Shown: in pieces, positions 7,305 through 8,469 of the stretch
Layout of the letters: each line of letters begins with the position of its first letter
Position numbering within the stretch: position 1 is the first letter of the stretch
NCBI GenBank assembly: GCA_002309955.1
Contig: DBXQ01000131.1
Coordinates: 1-8,469, forward strand
Origin: Bacteroidales bacterium UBA1208
GTDB lineage: Bacteria > Bacteroidota > Bacteroidia > Bacteroidales > P3
Direction of reading: 5' to 3'
DNA length: 8,469 nucleotides
Program-made: the position numbers and the translations under genes
The notes under the pieces: model-generated
Seen by the model: the letters and a program-made list of their open reading frames with translations, nothing else
Told to the model about the DNA's origin: nothing
The model's database searches: none

Positions 7305-7319
7305 CAAATCGGTCGTTAG
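7305..7319 (+). promoter_or_regulatory. CGGTCRTTAG element, copy 1
   Basis: The plus strand reads CAAATCGGTCGTTAG. It matches copy 3 (minus strand, 7466-7452) at 14 of 15 positions, and its 10-base core matches copy 2 at 9 of 10. It lies about 40 bases upstream of the candidate -7 box and is a possible operator for the adjacent LuxR-type regulator. Confidence 0.45.
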
Positions 7320-7384
7320 AATTTCATCCCTGATTTTAACATTTTGTAAACAGTACAATACCAGCCAAGTAGTCGTTGTTCTTT

Positions 7385-7403
7385 TCTAATAACGGTCATT
7401 AGA
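7385..7403 (+). promoter_or_regulatory. CGGTCRTTAG element, copy 2, within a 19-bp palindrome
   Basis: The core CGGTCATTAG is at 7393-7402. This copy also forms a local dyad, TCTAAT (7385-7390) and ATTAGA (7398-7403) with a 7-base centre, the symmetry expected of a dimeric regulator's site. The core is an exact inverted repeat of copy 3. Confidence 0.45.
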
Positions 7404-7451
7404 GAGGGACGAAATAACATGTTTTTTCGATTAAAAAGGATTGATATTCTC

Positions 7452-7466
7452 CTAATGACCGATTTG
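7452..7466 (-). promoter_or_regulatory. CGGTCRTTAG element, copy 3 (inverted)
   Basis: The minus strand reads CAAATCGGTCATTAG. Its 10-base core is an exact inverted match of copy 2, with 49 bases between the arms, and 14 of 15 bases match copy 1. If this region is transcribed, copies 2 and 3 could also pair as the stem of a long hairpin, but DNA binding is the simpler reading. Confidence 0.45.
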
Positions 7467-7510
7467 TGATTAACAACACATTCATAACACATTCTTTATA
7501 ATCGTGCAAT

Positions 7511-7545
7511 TAAAATGGCAGACCCATTCATATGAGTCTGCCATT
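7511..7545 (-). terminator. Intrinsic terminator of the T9SS-sorted protein gene
   Basis: A perfect 10-bp stem, AATGGCAGAC (7514-7523) with GTCTGCCATT (7536-7545), encloses a 12-base loop. On the minus strand the stem is followed at once by TTTTAATT, the U-run expected of a Rho-independent terminator. It lies 28 bases after the stop codon of the repeat protein. The other strand has no T-run, so it works only for the minus-strand gene. Confidence 0.88.
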
Positions 7546-7573
7546 GGTTGCTGAATGCAATCAAACAATAGAG

Positions 7574-8469
7574 TTATTGCTTGATGACGCGCTTGATGGT
7601 TGTGCCGTCATGCATTGCGATGCGGAGGGTGTAGACTCCTGTTGGCAGATGACGGATGTCAATGACATTACTGTCATAGAAAGTGGCGACAATGCGACCG
7701 TTTGGATCAAACACCTCTATCATATCAACTCGGATTCCTGAAGTCTCGATGATGATTTTACCTGTGGTGGGGTTGGGGTATAGAGTAATGTCGCTGACAC
7801 TATCAATGGTGCTGATGCCAACCTCAGTGATGGTCAATTGCAATACAATAATACTATCGCAGCCTGCCTCGGTCTGAGCTTCGAAAACGTACTCACCACT
7901 TTCGGTATAGGTGTTTCCTAACCATTCGTAACTACTGGTAGCAGAGTCGACGATGGTGTCATGGCTACTATAATTGATGGTGAGATGTAGTGTCACTATG
8001 CTGTCACAGCCTGCTGAATTGAGAGTTGAGAATTGAGAATTGAGAGTAGAGGCAGTGTAAAGGCTGTCGTGCCAAATATAGCTGTCACAGGCGGTATCAG
8101 TGACAATGGTTTCAGAAGTAGGATTGACTGTGAGCATGAGTATCAACAGCGAGTCGCAACCTTGCGCGTTTTGAAGTGTATGGTCGTAAATGCCTTCTGT
8201 GGTGAGCCAACTATCATTAAAGAGTAGTGAGTCGCCCTCGCAAATGCTTTCCACAGAACGTGTCGTGTCGCTGTAGTTGATAGTCAGGTGCAAGGTGACT
8301 ATACTGTCGCAACCTACTGAATTGAGAGTGGAGAATTGAGGACTGAAAGTAGTGGCAGTGTAGGTGGCTCCGTGCCATGTGTAGCTATCGCAGGCGGTGA
8401 CTGTCTCAATGCCTGTAGTGCTGTTGTTGATGGTCAGGTGCAAGGTGACGGTACTGTCGCAACCTACTG
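7574..8469 (-). CDS. Secreted GCDS-repeat protein with T9SS type A C-terminal sorting domain (partial, 5' end off window)
   Basis: The frame is open to the right edge; its first full codon starts at 8467. This is the C-terminal end of a large, probably surface or secreted protein. It holds four units of about 50 residues, each starting GCDSxVxLHLTIN, plus a short fifth start, then a ~72-residue domain with the marks of T9SS type A sorting signals: LYPNPTTGK, an IEVFDPNGR strand, LPTGVYTLR and a basic end, VIKQ. In Bacteroidetes such domains direct export across the outer membrane by the type IX system and are usually cleaved. The units resemble tandem beta-sandwich stalk or adhesin repeats; each normally has a second Cys (ACDSY) about 27 residues before the next GCDS Cys, so a disulfide is plausible. 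The leading, functional domain is not in the window, so the activity is unknown. A strong terminator follows. Confidence 0.88.
   Translation of the reverse strand, partial: VGCDSTVTLHLTINNSTTGIETVTACDSYTWHGATYTATTFSPQFSTLNSVGCDSIVTLHLTINYSDTTRSVESICEGDSLLFNDSWLTTEGIYDHTLQNAQGCDSLLILMLTVNPTSETIVTDTACDSYIWHDSLYTASTLNSQFSTLNSAGCDSIVTLHLTINYSSHDTIVDSATSSYEWLGNTYTESGEYVFEAQTEAGCDSIIVLQLTITEVGISTIDSVSDITLYPNPTTGKIIIETSGIRVDMIEVFDPNGRIVATFYDSNVIDIRHLPTGVYTLRIAMHDGTTIKRVIKQ
8018..8052 (-). repeat. Heptanucleotide repeat tract A inside the secreted protein gene
   Basis: On the plus strand this is five consecutive 7-base units: ATTGAGA, GTTGAGA, ATTGAGA, ATTGAGA, then the degenerate GTAGAGG. Because 7 is not a multiple of 3, it translates with a 7-residue period (STLNSQF STLNS) and stays in frame. 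It sits just before the GCDS that opens the fourth unit. Confidence 0.8.
8321..8355 (-). repeat. Heptanucleotide repeat tract B inside the secreted protein gene
   Basis: This is a second tract of the same 35-base length, exactly 303 bases from tract A: ATTGAGA, GTGGAGA, ATTGAGG, ACTGAAA, GTAGTGG. It is more degraded than tract A and encodes the TFSPQFSTLNS segment. It occupies the same place in its protein repeat, just before GCDS. Confidence 0.7.

Larger units (their letters stand above)
7826..8469 (-). repeat. Tandem ~50-residue GCDS protein repeats
   Basis: Units in reading order are about 8469-8315 (partial), 8314-8162, 8161-8012, 8011-7865, and a short start at 7864-7826. The junctions are also similar at DNA level: 8431-8469 and 8281-8319 differ at only three of 39 positions, at a 150-base offset. 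That points to recent duplication or gene conversion. Confidence 0.85.

Noticed and set aside
7419..7469. Small plus-strand open frame of about 16 codons between the regulatory repeats
   Set aside because: It is too short, has no ribosome-binding or promoter support, and overlaps the inverted-repeat region.
7464..7476. TTGTgattaACAA dyad as an FNR/CRP-type site
   Set aside because: Four-base arms in A/T-rich sequence are weak, and it does not match the TTGA-N6-TCAA spacing.
8018..8355. Heptamer tracts as a CRISPR array
   Set aside because: The units are 7 bases, contiguous with no spacers, and lie within an open coding frame.
8441..8443. TTG at 8443 as the start of the repeat protein
   Set aside because: The frame stays open to the window edge with continuing repeat sequence (GCDSTVT), so this is an internal Leu codon and the gene is 5'-truncated by the window.

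Overview
The window looks like a Bacteroidales chromosome, most plausibly a Prevotella- or Porphyromonas/Tannerella-like lineage that has a type IX secretion system (T9SS). The evidence is a T9SS type A C-terminal sorting domain at 7577-7792, a Bacteroidetes-type -7 promoter box (TATTTTTGC) ahead of the main gene cluster, weak or absent Shine-Dalgarno sequences with A-rich leaders, and the protein families present. Genus assignment is inference. All supported genes lie on the minus strand, so transcription runs from high to low coordinates.

At the right edge (8469-7574) is the 3' end of a large secreted protein. It consists of ~50-residue GCDS repeats followed by a T9SS sorting domain, and a strong intrinsic terminator (7511-7545) closes it. 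Two of the repeat units contain a tract of heptanucleotide repeats (unit ATTGAGA on the plus strand) that is translated in frame. A 430-base intergenic region (7143-7573) follows. It holds the terminator, three copies of a CGGTCRTTAG element (two of them part of a 15-bp motif in inverted orientation), a candidate promoter and an A/T-rich leader.

Seven tightly spaced genes then run to the left edge: a hemerythrin-type di-iron protein related to RIC/YtfE/ScdA (7142-6447); a LuxR/NarL-type regulator with a degenerate receiver (6450-5872, ATGA overlap); a major facilitator transporter (5824-4637); a polyferredoxin that reads as a NapH-NapG fusion with an internal twin-arginine motif (4600-3143); a YitT/DUF2179 membrane protein (3097-2135); a CPBP/Abi membrane protease homologue with an extra ~230-residue C-terminal domain (2080-776); and the 5' part of an aldo/keto reductase with a Tat-lipoprotein-like leader (737-1). 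Gaps within the cluster are at most about 54 bases, apart from one 4-base overlap, so a single operon or a chain of overlapping transcripts is likely.

As a working reading, the first four genes form a redox or nitrosative-stress unit: a di-iron sensor or repair protein coupled to a phosphorylation-independent regulator, a small-molecule exporter, and a membrane electron-transfer protein carrying six [4Fe-4S] motifs. The last three genes are envelope functions whose connection to this unit is only positional. No RNA genes, CRISPR arrays, insertion sequences or prophage genes were seen.
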